DNA from: Brevundimonas vitisensis
GTDB taxonomy: Bacteria > Pseudomonadota > Alphaproteobacteria > Caulobacterales > Caulobacteraceae
DNA length: 64,000 nt
NCBI RefSeq assembly: GCF_016656965.1
Contig: NZ_CP067977.1
Location: forward strand, 2,833,501 to 2,897,500
Direction of reading: 5' to 3'
A program made the position numbers and the translations under genes. A model generated the notes under the pieces. It was not told where the DNA came from, searched no databases, and was given only the letters and a program-made list of their open reading frames with translations. Each line of letters begins with the position of its first letter. Position 1 is the first letter of the stretch. Of the stretch, positions 17,078 to 25,032 are shown piece after piece.

Positions 17078-17993
17078 GGTCATGCTCCGGTGTCTGGACG
17101 GCACCCGTCTCGGTGAAGAAGACGCTTTCCAGGTCGGTGCCGACCCAGCGCGCCTCGTCGATGTCTATGCCCTGTTCGACCAGGGCGCGGATCAGGGCCG
17201 GGCCCTCTGCTCGCGGCACATGGGCCAGGATGGCCGTGCCGTCGGTGCTGGCGCGGTCGCCCAGAATGGCGGCGGCGCGTTGCGGGGCACTGTCGACCGG
17301 CGTCAGGGACAGGCGCAGACGCTCGCCCGTGGTGGTCAGGTCGGCGACCGTGCCCTCGCGCACCAGCTTACCGCGGTTCATGATGGCAACGCGGTCGCAG
17401 ACGCGCTGGACCTCCAGCAGCTGGTGGCTGGCCAGGATGACGGTCAGGCCGTCGTCATGGGCCAGACTGCGGATAAGGGCGCGCATCTCCTGGATGCCGG
17501 GGGGATCCATGCCGCTGGTCGGTTCATCCAGGATGATCAGTTCCGGCTCGGTGATCAGGGCGGCCGCCACGCCCAGGCGTTGCAGCATGCCGACCGAGAA
17601 GCCGCGCACGCGCCGGTCCGCCGCCTCGGTCAGGCCGACCCGCTCCAGCCAGCGATCGGTGCGGGTGGTGTCGGCCTTCAGCCCATGGGCCAGCGACAGC
17701 CAGGTCAGGACTTGGCGCGCGGACATATAGGGGGGATAGCGGGGCGTCTCGATCATCGAGCCCATACGGCGCATGGAGGCCGGATCGCCGATCGCGCCCC
17801 CCATCACCGTGGCCGAGCCCTCGGTGGGGCGGATCAGACCCAGCAGGATGCGGAACAGGGTCGACTTGCCGGCACCGTTGGGACCCAGCACGCCATAGAC
17901 GCCGCCCTTTGGAATGCTCAGGCTCAGGCCGTTCAGGGCCCGCACCGTGCCATAGGTCTTGGTCAGACCGGTCGTTTCGATGACTGCGCTCAT
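17067..17993 (-). CDS. ABC transporter ATP-binding protein
   Basis: This ATPase (308 residues) powers the ABC-2 permease encoded next to it. It has Walker A GPNGAGKST at about residues 39-47, a signature region GFSVGMLQRLGVAAAL, and Walker B LIILDEPTSGMDP. About 80 residues after the ATPase domain form a C-terminal domain as in NatA/CcmA-type exporters. The start at 17993 (MSAVIETTGLTKTYG) is the first plausible one; the frame runs open far upstream but without ABC sequence. Lipid, peptide or drug export are all possible. Confidence 0.9.
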   Translation of the reverse strand: MSAVIETTGLTKTYGTVRALNGLSLSIPKGGVYGVLGPNGAGKSTLFRILLGLIRPTEGSATVMGGAIGDPASMRRMGSMIETPRYPPYMSARQVLTWLSLAHGLKADTTRTDRWLERVGLTEAADRRVRGFSVGMLQRLGVAAALITEPELIILDEPTSGMDPPGIQEMRALIRSLAHDDGLTVILASHQLLEVQRVCDRVAIMNRGKLVREGTVADLTTTGERLRLSLTPVDSAPQRAAAILGDRASTDGTAILAHVPRAEGPALIRALVEQGIDIDEARWVGTDLESVFFTETGAVQTPEHDHVG

Positions 17994-18078
17994 GGGCCGA
18001 CCTTGGCGAGAAGCCCGGCGCGCCACAAGCCGGATCGTGATTAAACTTAGGCAATGTCGTGGCGGGCATGTGGCGCGC

Positions 18079-18103
18079 GGAACGATCGGAAAGCGCGGCG
18101 GTT
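18079..18103 (+). promoter_or_regulatory. Possible EcfG (general stress) promoter of the htrA-like gene
   Basis: GGAAC at 18079-18083 is followed after 16 bases by GGTT at 18100-18103, close to the alphaproteobacterial EcfG/sigmaT pattern GGAAC-N16/17-CGTT. The downstream gene is an HtrA-type protease, a common stress-regulon member. The match is short and unproven. Confidence 0.3.
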
Positions 18104-18182
18104 TGACGGCCTGATCCGCCATCAAGCCGACGAAATGCCGGGGCGAAATGGCGCTGTTACCTGGCTCGGAGAGACCCGCCCG

Positions 18183-19556
18183 ATGAAGACCCACGCGTTG
18201 ATCGCCATCGCTGCCTTGACCATGTCGGCCTGCGGAGCGCCCGCCGACACCCAGGCTCAGGAAGGCGTCTTTGCAGAGACGAACCGCGTCACGCCGGGCG
18301 ATGCCGGTTCGATGAAGGCCAGTTTCGCGCCCGTGGTGCGCACCGCCGCCCCGGCCGTGGTCAATATCTCGGCGCGCGGGGTGCAGACTGTTCGCGATCC
18401 CTTCTGGGGCCAGTTCAGCCAGCCGACCGGCTCGGTCGGATCGGGCGTGATCGTGCGGCCCGAGGGCGTGGTGGTCACCAATGCCCACGTCATCGCCGGG
18501 ATGAGCGAGATCAAGGTGGTACTGAACGACCGGCGGGAGTTCTCGGCCCGCGTCATCCTGGCGGACGAACGCAGCGACATCGCCGTGCTTCAGCTGGAAG
18601 GGGTGGAGGAGCGCCTGCCGACCCTGAGCATCGACGACCGCGAGGAACAGCAGATCGGCGATCTGGTCCTGGCGATCGGCAATCCGTTCGGGGTGGGGCA
18701 GACGGTGACCAACGGCATCATCTCGGCCCTGAACCGGACGGAGACGGGCATTTCGGACTCCGGCTCCTTCATCCAGACGGATGCGGCGATCAATCCGGGG
18801 AATTCGGGCGGGGCGCTGGTCGACATGGACGGCGAGCTGATCGGGATCAATACGGCCATCTTCTCGCGCTCGGGCTCCTCGTCCGGGGTCGGGTTCGCGG
18901 TGCCGGCCTCAATGGTGCGCCAGGTGGTGGACAGTGCCGTCGGCGGGGCCCGGGCCGTGGTCCGGCCATGGCTGGGCATCAAGGGCGAGAGCGTCACCGC
19001 CGAGCGTGCGCGCGAGCTAGGGCTGGAGCGGCCGCGCGGTCTGGTCGTGACGGGCGTCTATGCGGGCGGGCCGGGCGCGCGGGCGGGCCTGCGTGAAGGT
19101 GACGTCATCACCGCCGTGGACGGGGCCGAGGTCAACGACCAGGGCGGGCTGAACTTCCGCGTCGGGACGCGCGCGCCGGATACGGCGGTGCAGGTCGAGA
19201 TCCTGCGGGGTGGGCGGACCCAGACCCTGTCGGCGCGGGTCCAGCCCCTGCCGGGCGATGCCGACGTGGCGCGGGCCGTGACGATCCAGCAGGGGGCCCT
19301 GGCCGGGGCCCAGGTCCTGACCCTGAACCCCGCCCTGGCCGATGCCCTGGGTGGCGATCCATTCGCCAGCGGCGTGATCATCGGCCGGGTCGCGCGCGGC
19401 AGCTATGCCAACCGCATCGGCTTCCAGCGGGGCGACATCGTCGTGGCCGTCGACGGCCGCCCGGTGACCTCGACACAGGCCCTGGCCAATCTGGGCCGCG
19501 GGGCCGAGGTCACGATCCAGCGTGGCGGCCAGCGGGTGACGGGGGTGATGCGGTAG
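18183..19556 (+). CDS. HtrA/DegP-type serine protease, putative lipoprotein
   Basis: This is a periplasmic quality-control protease of the HtrA family (457 residues). The start at 18183 gives a lipoprotein-like signal sequence with Cys17 after LTMSA; in-frame codons upstream from 18054 are unlike protein. The catalytic triad is His102 (TNAHVI), Asp132 (SDIAVL) and Ser208 (NPGNSGGAL). Two PDZ domains follow, at about 265-350 (LGIKGESVTAERARELG) and 365-457. Lipid anchoring differs from classical soluble DegP and would tether the protease to a membrane. It is divergent from the ABC exporter genes. Confidence 0.9.
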   Translation: MKTHALIAIAALTMSACGAPADTQAQEGVFAETNRVTPGDAGSMKASFAPVVRTAAPAVVNISARGVQTVRDPFWGQFSQPTGSVGSGVIVRPEGVVVTNAHVIAGMSEIKVVLNDRREFSARVILADERSDIAVLQLEGVEERLPTLSIDDREEQQIGDLVLAIGNPFGVGQTVTNGIISALNRTETGISDSGSFIQTDAAINPGNSGGALVDMDGELIGINTAIFSRSGSSSGVGFAVPASMVRQVVDSAVGGARAVVRPWLGIKGESVTAERARELGLERPRGLVVTGVYAGGPGARAGLREGDVITAVDGAEVNDQGGLNFRVGTRAPDTAVQVEILRGGRTQTLSARVQPLPGDADVARAVTIQQGALAGAQVLTLNPALADALGGDPFASGVIIGRVARGSYANRIGFQRGDIVVAVDGRPVTSTQALANLGRGAEVTIQRGGQRVTGVMR

Positions 19557-19662
19557 GGGGCAGGTCGAATTTGTTCGATCGTCTTTGACGGTGCTGGTCG
19601 TAGAGCCTACCCCATAGGAACGATGTCTCTGCTCAATGCAGGGGCTCGAAGGACTATAGCCG

Positions 19663-19818
19663 ATGACTATCGTGACCCATACCGACCTGACGACTACACC
19701 TGATGCGCTGCTTGACGATCGCGCCGTGTGGACCGCGCCGACCCTGCAGCATTTCGACACGGTGTCGGCGGGAAACAGTGGTGGCTACGGTGCCGACGGT
19801 GGCTACGGTGGCTCGTGA
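19663..19818 (+). CDS. Short peptide 1, putative RiPP-like precursor
   Basis: This 51-residue peptide is preceded by GAAGGA nine bases before the ATG. It has a polar N-terminal half ending in the block RAVWTAPTLQHFD and a Gly-rich C-terminus in which GYG and GGYGGS surround one Asp. Aligned without gaps, it shares 19 of 51 residues with the second peptide at 19992, including DLTT at 8-11, D18, RA at 20-21, W23, AP at 25-26, L28, D32, SA at 35-36 and the final Ser. Same length, conserved first half and variable tail are what leader/core precursor peptides look like. The neighbouring hydroxylase and sulfotransferase are candidate tailoring enzymes. No family is recognised and the function is inferred. 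Confidence 0.55.
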   Translation: MTIVTHTDLTTTPDALLDDRAVWTAPTLQHFDTVSAGNSGGYGADGGYGGS

Positions 19819-19874
19819 CGCAAAGTCCGTACCCGCAGCTGGAGCCGTTGTTCGATGGAGCGGCTGTCCCATAA
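19815..19874 (+). pseudogene. Fragment resembling the start of the beta-hydroxylase gene
   Basis: A GTG overlapping the stop of peptide 1 (GTGA) opens a 19-codon frame whose product contains PQLEPLFDGAAV. The hydroxylase at 20200 begins MHRPLPLEPLFDWPVG, so LEPLFD and the preceding Pro match, with similar DNA over about 25 bases. The frame then stops at TAA and no further similarity is visible. I interpret it as the remnant of a duplicated peptide-plus-hydroxylase unit; a chance match of seven residues cannot be excluded. Confidence 0.4.
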
Positions 19875-19991
19875 CCAACCTGCCACCAGCCTAATTTCTC
19901 GCACCGTGCAAACGGCATTGACCGTGCCAACCGCGTGATCTAACAGCGCAATTTCAAGATCCGCGCTGTGCGGATAAAATGCGTGAGAGCG

Positions 19992-20147
19992 ATGACTGTC
20001 GACAAAAATAGCGATTTGACCACCGTTGCAAACGTGGCTGTCGACAACCGTGCCGAGTGGATCGCGCCTGTTCTGGAATGTCTGGACGTCGAGTCCGCAG
20101 AGGCCGAAGGCCCCAGGCGGGATGTTTACGGCGCGCCTCTGAGCTGA
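19992..20147 (+). CDS. Short peptide 2, putative RiPP-like precursor
   Basis: This is the second 51-residue peptide, a homologue of the one at 19663. The conserved half reads DLTT, then RAEWIAPVLECLD; the tail differs and ends GPRRDVYGAPLS. Both tails contain an Asp followed two or three residues later by a Tyr, which fits the idea that the adjacent Asp/Asn hydroxylase and sulfotransferase act on them, but this is inference. An ATG at 19979 is in another frame and stops quickly. The ribosome binding region (GTGAGAG) is weak. The DNA is less GC-rich than its surroundings. The hydroxylase gene starts 52 bases after the stop. Confidence 0.5.
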   Translation: MTVDKNSDLTTVANVAVDNRAEWIAPVLECLDVESAEAEGPRRDVYGAPLS

Positions 20148-20199
20148 GATTGCGACCAGCGGCGGGAGCGATCAGTGGGTTGGGTGAATAAGGCGCACG

Positions 20200-20790
20200 A
20201 TGCATAGACCCCTGCCGCTGGAGCCTTTGTTTGACTGGCCAGTGGGCGATATTCTAGCCGCCTTGCCGTCGAATGATGACGCGGTCTGGGGCGTGTTCAA
20301 CACGCGCCAGGCCAAGTTTGAAGTCCACAATGCGACCCGGTCGATCGTATTCCGCTGGCTGGAAGAGCTGATGATCGCGGACCCGCAGCCGGTCGCGCGC
20401 CTGACCTATCCGGCACCGGCATTGTCCGATGCCGTGAACCGGGCGGTGGATGCGATTGAGGGCCATTATGGCGGCACCGCCGTGCGGGCCCTGCTGGTCG
20501 AACTGGCCCCCGGCCACACCATTCCCACGCATCGGGACCATGGCCTGCTGCTGCGTGACACCCATCGCTGTCACCTGCCGATCCTGACCCATGAGGGGGT
20601 GCGGTTCCCGATCGACGGCATCGACCATCATCTGGCGGCGGGCACCGTCTATGAGGTGGACAATATGCGACGGCATTCGGTGGCCAATGCGGGGCCGGGG
20701 CGCCGGGTGCACCTGATCGTCAACGTCCTGCCGTCCGGATGGACCCCGCCGTCAAAGACGAGCGTAGCCGAAGGCCTCGAAGTCGTCTGA
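20200..20790 (+). CDS. Aspartyl/asparaginyl beta-hydroxylase family protein
   Basis: This is an Fe(II)/2-oxoglutarate dioxygenase of the aspartyl/asparaginyl beta-hydroxylase (AspH) family, 196 residues. The core motif is at 107-129: HRDHG gives the metal ligand His111, and RCHLPI supplies Arg123 and His125. GTVYEVDNMRRHSVANAG carries the second metal His159, and RRVHLIVNV contains Arg169 for 2-oxoglutarate. The small cytosolic form lacks any membrane anchor. It lies directly behind two homologous 51-residue peptides in the same direction, suggesting they are its substrates. Its last 39 bases overlap the 3' end of the convergent sulfotransferase gene. Confidence 0.85.
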   Translation: MHRPLPLEPLFDWPVGDILAALPSNDDAVWGVFNTRQAKFEVHNATRSIVFRWLEELMIADPQPVARLTYPAPALSDAVNRAVDAIEGHYGGTAVRALLVELAPGHTIPTHRDHGLLLRDTHRCHLPILTHEGVRFPIDGIDHHLAAGTVYEVDNMRRHSVANAGPGRRVHLIVNVLPSGWTPPSKTSVAEGLEVV

Positions 20791-21498
20791 GAACATGGCG
20801 TTGATGGTGGCGATCTGATCGGGGCGCAGGACGTCGCGCGGGTCGAACCGATTGGACATCATCCCCTCCTTGGCATGGGGCAGGACGATGCGGTCGGGCA
20901 CGCCCAGCCGCGCGAGGAAGGCGTCGAACTCGTCCTGAAGCTGTTCGTAGTGGATGACGAAGCGGTCCATCCGCCCGCTCGGATCGCCATAGACGTCGGG
21001 CGAGAACATCTTCTTCAGCCAGCCAGATTCGAGTTCCTTATCAAACGCCTGGGCCCAGGTCTTAGGATCGGTCCGCATGTCTGCGCCGCGGGTATAGTCC
21101 GTGTAGTTGTCGCGCATGTTCAGGGCCGACAGCACCCGCGCATAGGGGGAGCGGGCCAGGCAGACGGCCGTGAACCCATCCAGCGAACCGGGATAGTGTT
21201 CGATCACCTCTGACAGCTTGGTGTGGGCGGTAAATCGGCTGGACGGCTGGGGCACGCGGTGCAGGTTCTCGTCCGGCGTTTCGCGCACCAGGGTGTCATA
21301 GGCGGCTTCCAGCAGGGGAGAGGCCCCATAGTTGCGGCTGCGCACGCCCAGGGCCTGTCGGCGGCGTTCCTCCAGGGCCACCATGGGGGGTAGGATGTCG
21401 TCGGGCCCGCAGATGGCGGATAGGCCGATCTCGACACTGGTGCCGCCCACCTTCACGGCGCGGACGAAGACGAATTTGTGGGCGATGGACAGCAGCAA
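20752..21498 (-). CDS. Sulfotransferase family protein
   Basis: This is a probable PAPS-dependent sulfotransferase. The 5'-phosphosulfate loop is VRAVKVGGTSVE near the N-terminus (Lys16 and Thr20 in my numbering) and the 3'-phosphate motif is LARSPYARVLSAL (Arg116, Ser124). No ATG suits the start: the first in-frame ATG (21687) lies inside the divergent rarA gene, so I use the TTG at 21498 that gives MLLSIAHKFVFVRAVKVGG and 248 residues; this remains uncertain. The gene is convergent with the hydroxylase and overlaps it by 39 bases. It could sulfate a tyrosine or a hydroxylated residue of the nearby peptides, or have an unrelated carbohydrate substrate. Confidence 0.7.
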   Translation of the reverse strand: MLLSIAHKFVFVRAVKVGGTSVEIGLSAICGPDDILPPMVALEERRRQALGVRSRNYGASPLLEAAYDTLVRETPDENLHRVPQPSSRFTAHTKLSEVIEHYPGSLDGFTAVCLARSPYARVLSALNMRDNYTDYTRGADMRTDPKTWAQAFDKELESGWLKKMFSPDVYGDPSGRMDRFVIHYEQLQDEFDAFLARLGVPDRIVLPHAKEGMMSNRFDPRDVLRPDQIATINAMFSDDFEAFGYARL

Positions 21499-21614
21499 GG
21501 CGGAGACTCTCTTTCGAAGTTCCCCATAGCGGCATCGTGAGGAAAGCGCAGTGACAATGCGCGGGGGGTAGAGGGCGGCGAGACACCTGTGCAACAGCCT
21601 GATAGGTCTGACCC

Positions 21615-22931
21615 ATGTCAGACTTGTTTGAAGCCTCCGGTATCCATCCGCCCGGTGCCCCCCTGGCCGACCGGCTGCGGCCCGCAACCCTGGACGAGGT
21701 GGTGGGGCAGGATCACCTGCTGGGGCCGGGCGGGCCGATCCGGCGGATGATCGAAGCGGGGCGGCTGGGGTCCATGATCCTGTGGGGGCCGCCGGGCACG
21801 GGAAAGACCACCATCGCCCGTCTGCTGGCCCAGGCGGCGGGGTATCAGTTCCAGCAGATCAGCGCCGTCTTCTCGGGCGTGGCGGACCTGAAGAAGGCGT
21901 TCGAGGCGGCGCGGATGCGGCGCGCGGCCGGCCAGTCCACCCTGTTGTTCGTCGACGAAATCCACCGCTTCAACCGCGCGCAACAGGACGGCTTTCTGCC
22001 GTTCGTGGAAGAGGGGGTGGTGACCCTGGTCGGGGCCACGACCGAGAACCCATCGTTCGAGCTGAACGGGGCCTTGCTGTCGCGCAGCCAGGTGTTCGTT
22101 CTGAAGCGGCTGGACGATGCGGCACTGAATCAACTGTTGATCCGGGCGGAGGCGCACGAGGATCGGACCCTGCCCCTGACGGCGGAAGCGCGTCATGCCC
22201 TGCTGGCCCTGGCCGATGGGGACGGGCGTTATCTGCTGACCATGAGCGAGGTGCTGTTCGACCTGCCGGCCGATGTGACGCTGGATGTGCAGGGGCTGGC
22301 CGGAACGCTGCAGAAGCGCGCGCCAGCTTACGACAAGAGCAGAGAAGAACACTATAACCTGATATCTGCACTGCATAAATCGGTTCGTGGGTCGGACCCG
22401 GACGCGGCTCTTTACTGGCTGGCGCGGATGCTGAACGGGGGCGAGGATCCGCTGTATCTGGCGCGGCGGATCGTGCGGATGGCGGTGGAGGACATCGGTC
22501 AGGCGGACCCGCTGTCGCTGCTGGTCGCCAATGCGGCCAAGGATACCTATGACTTCCTGGGATCGCCGGAGGGGGAGCTGGCTTTGGCTCAGGCGGTGGT
22601 GCACCTGGCCACCGCGCCCAAGTCGGTCGGCGTCTATGAAGCCTATAAGGCGGCGTCCAAGGCGGCGCGCGAGACCGGTTCGCTGATGCCGCCCGCCCAC
22701 ATCCGCAACGCTCCGACCAAGCTGATGAAGTCGCTGGGCTACGGCAAGGGCTACCAATACGACCCCGATACGCCGGAAGGGTTTTCGGGTGCCAACTTCT
22801 TCCCCGACGGGATGGACCGGCGCACCTTCTATGCGCCAAAAGGCGAGGGGCACGAGGCCAAGGTCAAGGAACGGCTGGAACGCTGGGCCGCGATGCGGGC
22901 GGAGGCCATGGCCAAGGGAGACGACGCATGA
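21615..22931 (+). CDS. rarA: Replication-associated recombination protein A
   Basis: RarA/MgsA (438 residues) is a clamp-loader-like AAA+ ATPase that acts at stalled replication forks. It has Walker A GPPGTGKTT at 58-66, Walker B LLFVDEIHRF near 110-119, sensor 1 GATTENPSFE and the family C-terminal region with RKYGY-like APTKLMKSLGYGKGYQYDPD and FFPDGMDRRTFY. Length and motifs are normal. The stop overlaps the ATG of the next lipoprotein gene (ATGA). Confidence 0.95.
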   Translation: MSDLFEASGIHPPGAPLADRLRPATLDEVVGQDHLLGPGGPIRRMIEAGRLGSMILWGPPGTGKTTIARLLAQAAGYQFQQISAVFSGVADLKKAFEAARMRRAAGQSTLLFVDEIHRFNRAQQDGFLPFVEEGVVTLVGATTENPSFELNGALLSRSQVFVLKRLDDAALNQLLIRAEAHEDRTLPLTAEARHALLALADGDGRYLLTMSEVLFDLPADVTLDVQGLAGTLQKRAPAYDKSREEHYNLISALHKSVRGSDPDAALYWLARMLNGGEDPLYLARRIVRMAVEDIGQADPLSLLVANAAKDTYDFLGSPEGELALAQAVVHLATAPKSVGVYEAYKAASKAARETGSLMPPAHIRNAPTKLMKSLGYGKGYQYDPDTPEGFSGANFFPDGMDRRTFYAPKGEGHEAKVKERLERWAAMRAEAMAKGDDA

Positions 22932-23188
22932 AGACGATGATGATCCTGGCGACCGTGGGGGTGGCGGTCGGGCTATCGGCCTGCACCGACAGTTCGCGCG
23001 CCCGTCGTGAGGCGACCTTCAGCGATCGCCCGGCGGACATCACCTGCTGGAGCTATGGCACCCAGACCTTCCAGGGCCGCTCGACCGGCAAGATCAGCGA
23101 CCGCGAGGGCAGTATCTCGTTCGTCGACGCGTCCAACGGGCGCTACACCGTGATCGATGGCGAATGCCGCCTGGTCTACGACAAGTAG
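22928..23188 (+). CDS. Small putative lipoprotein
   Basis: The family is unknown. The 86-residue product has a lipoprotein signal with Cys19 after VGLSA. The mature part carries two Cys (ITCWSYGTQTF and DGECRLVYDK) and looks like a compact beta fold. The ATG overlaps the rarA stop by four bases, so it is translated from the rarA mRNA although a functional link is unlikely. Confidence 0.65.
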   Translation: MKTMMILATVGVAVGLSACTDSSRARREATFSDRPADITCWSYGTQTFQGRSTGKISDREGSISFVDASNGRYTVIDGECRLVYDK

Positions 23189-23269
23189 GTCCGTCTGACT
23201 GAACGGCGTTCATTGTCGCGGAGCGCGGTTCGGGCATAGGTTGCGGTCATAGACCTTGGGAGGGGTTTG

Positions 23270-23713
23270 ATGACTTCGATGACCGTCAAGACGCCGTGGC
23301 ACCTGTGGGTGGTCGGCGGGATTTCGCTGCTTTGGAACGGGTTCGGCGCGTTCGACTTCGTGATGACGACGACGCAGGGGGAAGCCTATCTGCGGGCGTC
23401 CGGCTTCGATCAGCCGATGATCGACTATTTCACCGCCATGCCGAACTGGATGTATGTGCCCTGGGTGCTGGGCGTGTGGGGCGGGCTGCTGGCCGCGGTC
23501 CTGCTGCTGATCCGAAACAGGCTGGCCGCGCCGGTGTTCGCCCTGTCGCTGCTGGGGGCGGTGGGCAGTCTGGTGTTCGGCCTGATCAACCCGATGCCGG
23601 AACTGCCGGAAGCCATGGCGATGATGAAGTTCATGCCCTGGGTCATCGTGGCGCTGGCGGCGTTCCAGGCGTGGTATGCCTGGACCATGTCGAAGGCGGG
23701 CGTGCTGCGCTAA
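23270..23713 (+). CDS. Hypothetical membrane protein, four helices
   Basis: This 147-residue protein has four hydrophobic segments at about residues 11-32, 58-80, 86-107 and 118-138. The first loop is long (TTTQGEAYLRASGFDQP). I use the ATG at 23270 after GGGAGGGG; a TTG one codon earlier is in frame but less likely. It resembles uncharacterised inner-membrane proteins of Caulobacterales in general build; no catalytic motif is seen. Confidence 0.65.
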   Translation: MTSMTVKTPWHLWVVGGISLLWNGFGAFDFVMTTTQGEAYLRASGFDQPMIDYFTAMPNWMYVPWVLGVWGGLLAAVLLLIRNRLAAPVFALSLLGAVGSLVFGLINPMPELPEAMAMMKFMPWVIVALAAFQAWYAWTMSKAGVLR

Positions 23714-23752
23714 ACGGCTGACGCGGCCCTTCTCATCGCCTATGCAGGCGCG

Positions 23753-24472
23753 GTGAGAGAGCCCCCTGTCCTGACCGAGCAAGAGATCGCCGACGTTCGC
23801 GCCTGGGTGATCCACGAGGACGAACACGTCCTGGCCTTCAACAAGCCGGCGGGCCTGTCCAGCCAGGGAGGGCGCATCCAGGCCCATACGCTGGACGATC
23901 TGCTGTGGGCCTTTGCCCGGTCGAATGGCAAGCGCCCGGACCTGGTGCACCGGCTGGACCGCGATACCTCGGGCGTCATCCTGGCGGCTCGGACAAAGCC
24001 TGCGGCCGGGTTCCTGGGCAAGGCGATCGAGGCGCGCAGGTTTCAGAAGACCTATGTGGCCCTGGTCTCTGCCGCCCCCGACCCGGCGTCGGGCGTGATC
24101 GAGGCCCCCCTGCTGCGCCAGGAGATCGGCCGCGAAAGCTATATGCGGGTGGCCCCGCCCGGCACGCCCGGCTCACAGACGGCGCAGAGCCGCTATCGCA
24201 CCCTGGCGCACAGCGTGGATGGGGCGCTGGTGGAACTGTCGCCGGTGACCGGCCGGATGCATCAGCTGCGCGTACACATGGCCCATATCGGCCGACCGCT
24301 GGCGGGGGACGTCCGCTATGGCGGGGCGCTGACGTTTGCCGGAATGGCGGCACCGCGCCTGATGCTGCACGCGGCCCGGCTGAAGTTTCCGCATCCTTCG
24401 GGCGGTTATCTGACGCTTGAGGCCCCGCCGCCGGAGGATTTCGGACTGCTGGCGCGCGCGGCAGTGCTCTGA
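23753..24472 (+). CDS. RluA-family pseudouridine synthase, single domain
   Basis: This enzyme isomerises uridine to pseudouridine in rRNA or tRNA. The 239-residue protein has the catalytic motif HRLDRDTSG at 66-74 (Asp69), the KPAGLSSQGG loop at 31-40 and the C-terminal GRMHQLRVHMAHIG region. It has no N-terminal S4 domain, unlike the second family member at 26769, and so resembles RluA/TruC-type enzymes. It starts at a GTG (23753); no ATG in frame precedes the conserved part. The target base cannot be told. Confidence 0.85.
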   Translation: MREPPVLTEQEIADVRAWVIHEDEHVLAFNKPAGLSSQGGRIQAHTLDDLLWAFARSNGKRPDLVHRLDRDTSGVILAARTKPAAGFLGKAIEARRFQKTYVALVSAAPDPASGVIEAPLLRQEIGRESYMRVAPPGTPGSQTAQSRYRTLAHSVDGALVELSPVTGRMHQLRVHMAHIGRPLAGDVRYGGALTFAGMAAPRLMLHAARLKFPHPSGGYLTLEAPPPEDFGLLARAAVL

Positions 24473-24534
24473 CTTGGCTGAGGAACCTGTGGCAGGTGCC
24501 GAGCGCTAAAGGAACAGAACCGGGAGATCTCGCC

Positions 24535-25020
24535 ATGATCCGCCAAGCCGCCGTTGCCATCACCGCCGCCCTGTCCCTGTCCGCCTGTGCCAGCCTGGCT
24601 CCCTACGGGCCGCAGGGGTCGCCGAATGGGCAGGGCTTTGCCGAGCAGCGGATCGAATCCAACCGATATCGCGTGACCTATCGAGGCGTTGGGGCACCCG
24701 GGCCCGTGGCCGATCGGGCGCTGCTGCGCGCCGCCGAGCTGACGCTGGAACAGGGCTATGACTGGTTCGAGGTCACGCAGCGCTGGACCGATGGCCGGCC
24801 GGACAGTGCCGGCGGCATCCGACCGAATGTCTCGATCGGCGCAGGCAGCAGCCGGTACGGCGGGTTTTCCGCTTCGGGTGTCGGTGTGGGCGTGGGCCTG
24901 AACCTCAGCGGGCCGTCGCCGACGTCCACAGTGTTGGAAGTCGTTCTGGGGCGAGGCGCCAGGCCGGATCGTCCCAATGCCTATGACGCACGCGGCGTGC
25001 GCGACGCCATCCGGCCCTGA
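24535..25020 (+). CDS. CC0125/CC1285-type lipoprotein
   Basis: This 161-residue putative lipoprotein has Cys17 after LSLSA, then the pattern NRYRVTYRGVG, ADRALLRAAELTLEQGYDWF known from a Caulobacterales/Sphingomonadales lipoprotein family named after Caulobacter genes CC0125 and CC1285 (recognition from memory). A Gly/Ser-rich stretch at about 100-125 precedes a conserved VLEVVLGRG near the end. The start at 24535 follows GGGAG; in-frame codons from 24496 lie before the signal. Function unknown. Confidence 0.7.
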   Translation: MIRQAAVAITAALSLSACASLAPYGPQGSPNGQGFAEQRIESNRYRVTYRGVGAPGPVADRALLRAAELTLEQGYDWFEVTQRWTDGRPDSAGGIRPNVSIGAGSSRYGGFSASGVGVGVGLNLSGPSPTSTVLEVVLGRGARPDRPNAYDARGVRDAIRP

Positions 25021-25032
25021 TAGAGCGCGGGT

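Noticed and set aside
17994..18488. N-terminal extension of the ABC ATPase
   Set aside because: The open frame continues upstream but overlaps the divergent protease gene and promoter and carries no ABC-related sequence.
19663..21498. Lasso-peptide gene cluster
   Set aside because: The leader block W-x-AP-x-L recalls lasso leaders, but no cyclase (asparagine-synthetase-like) or leader protease gene is present in the window.
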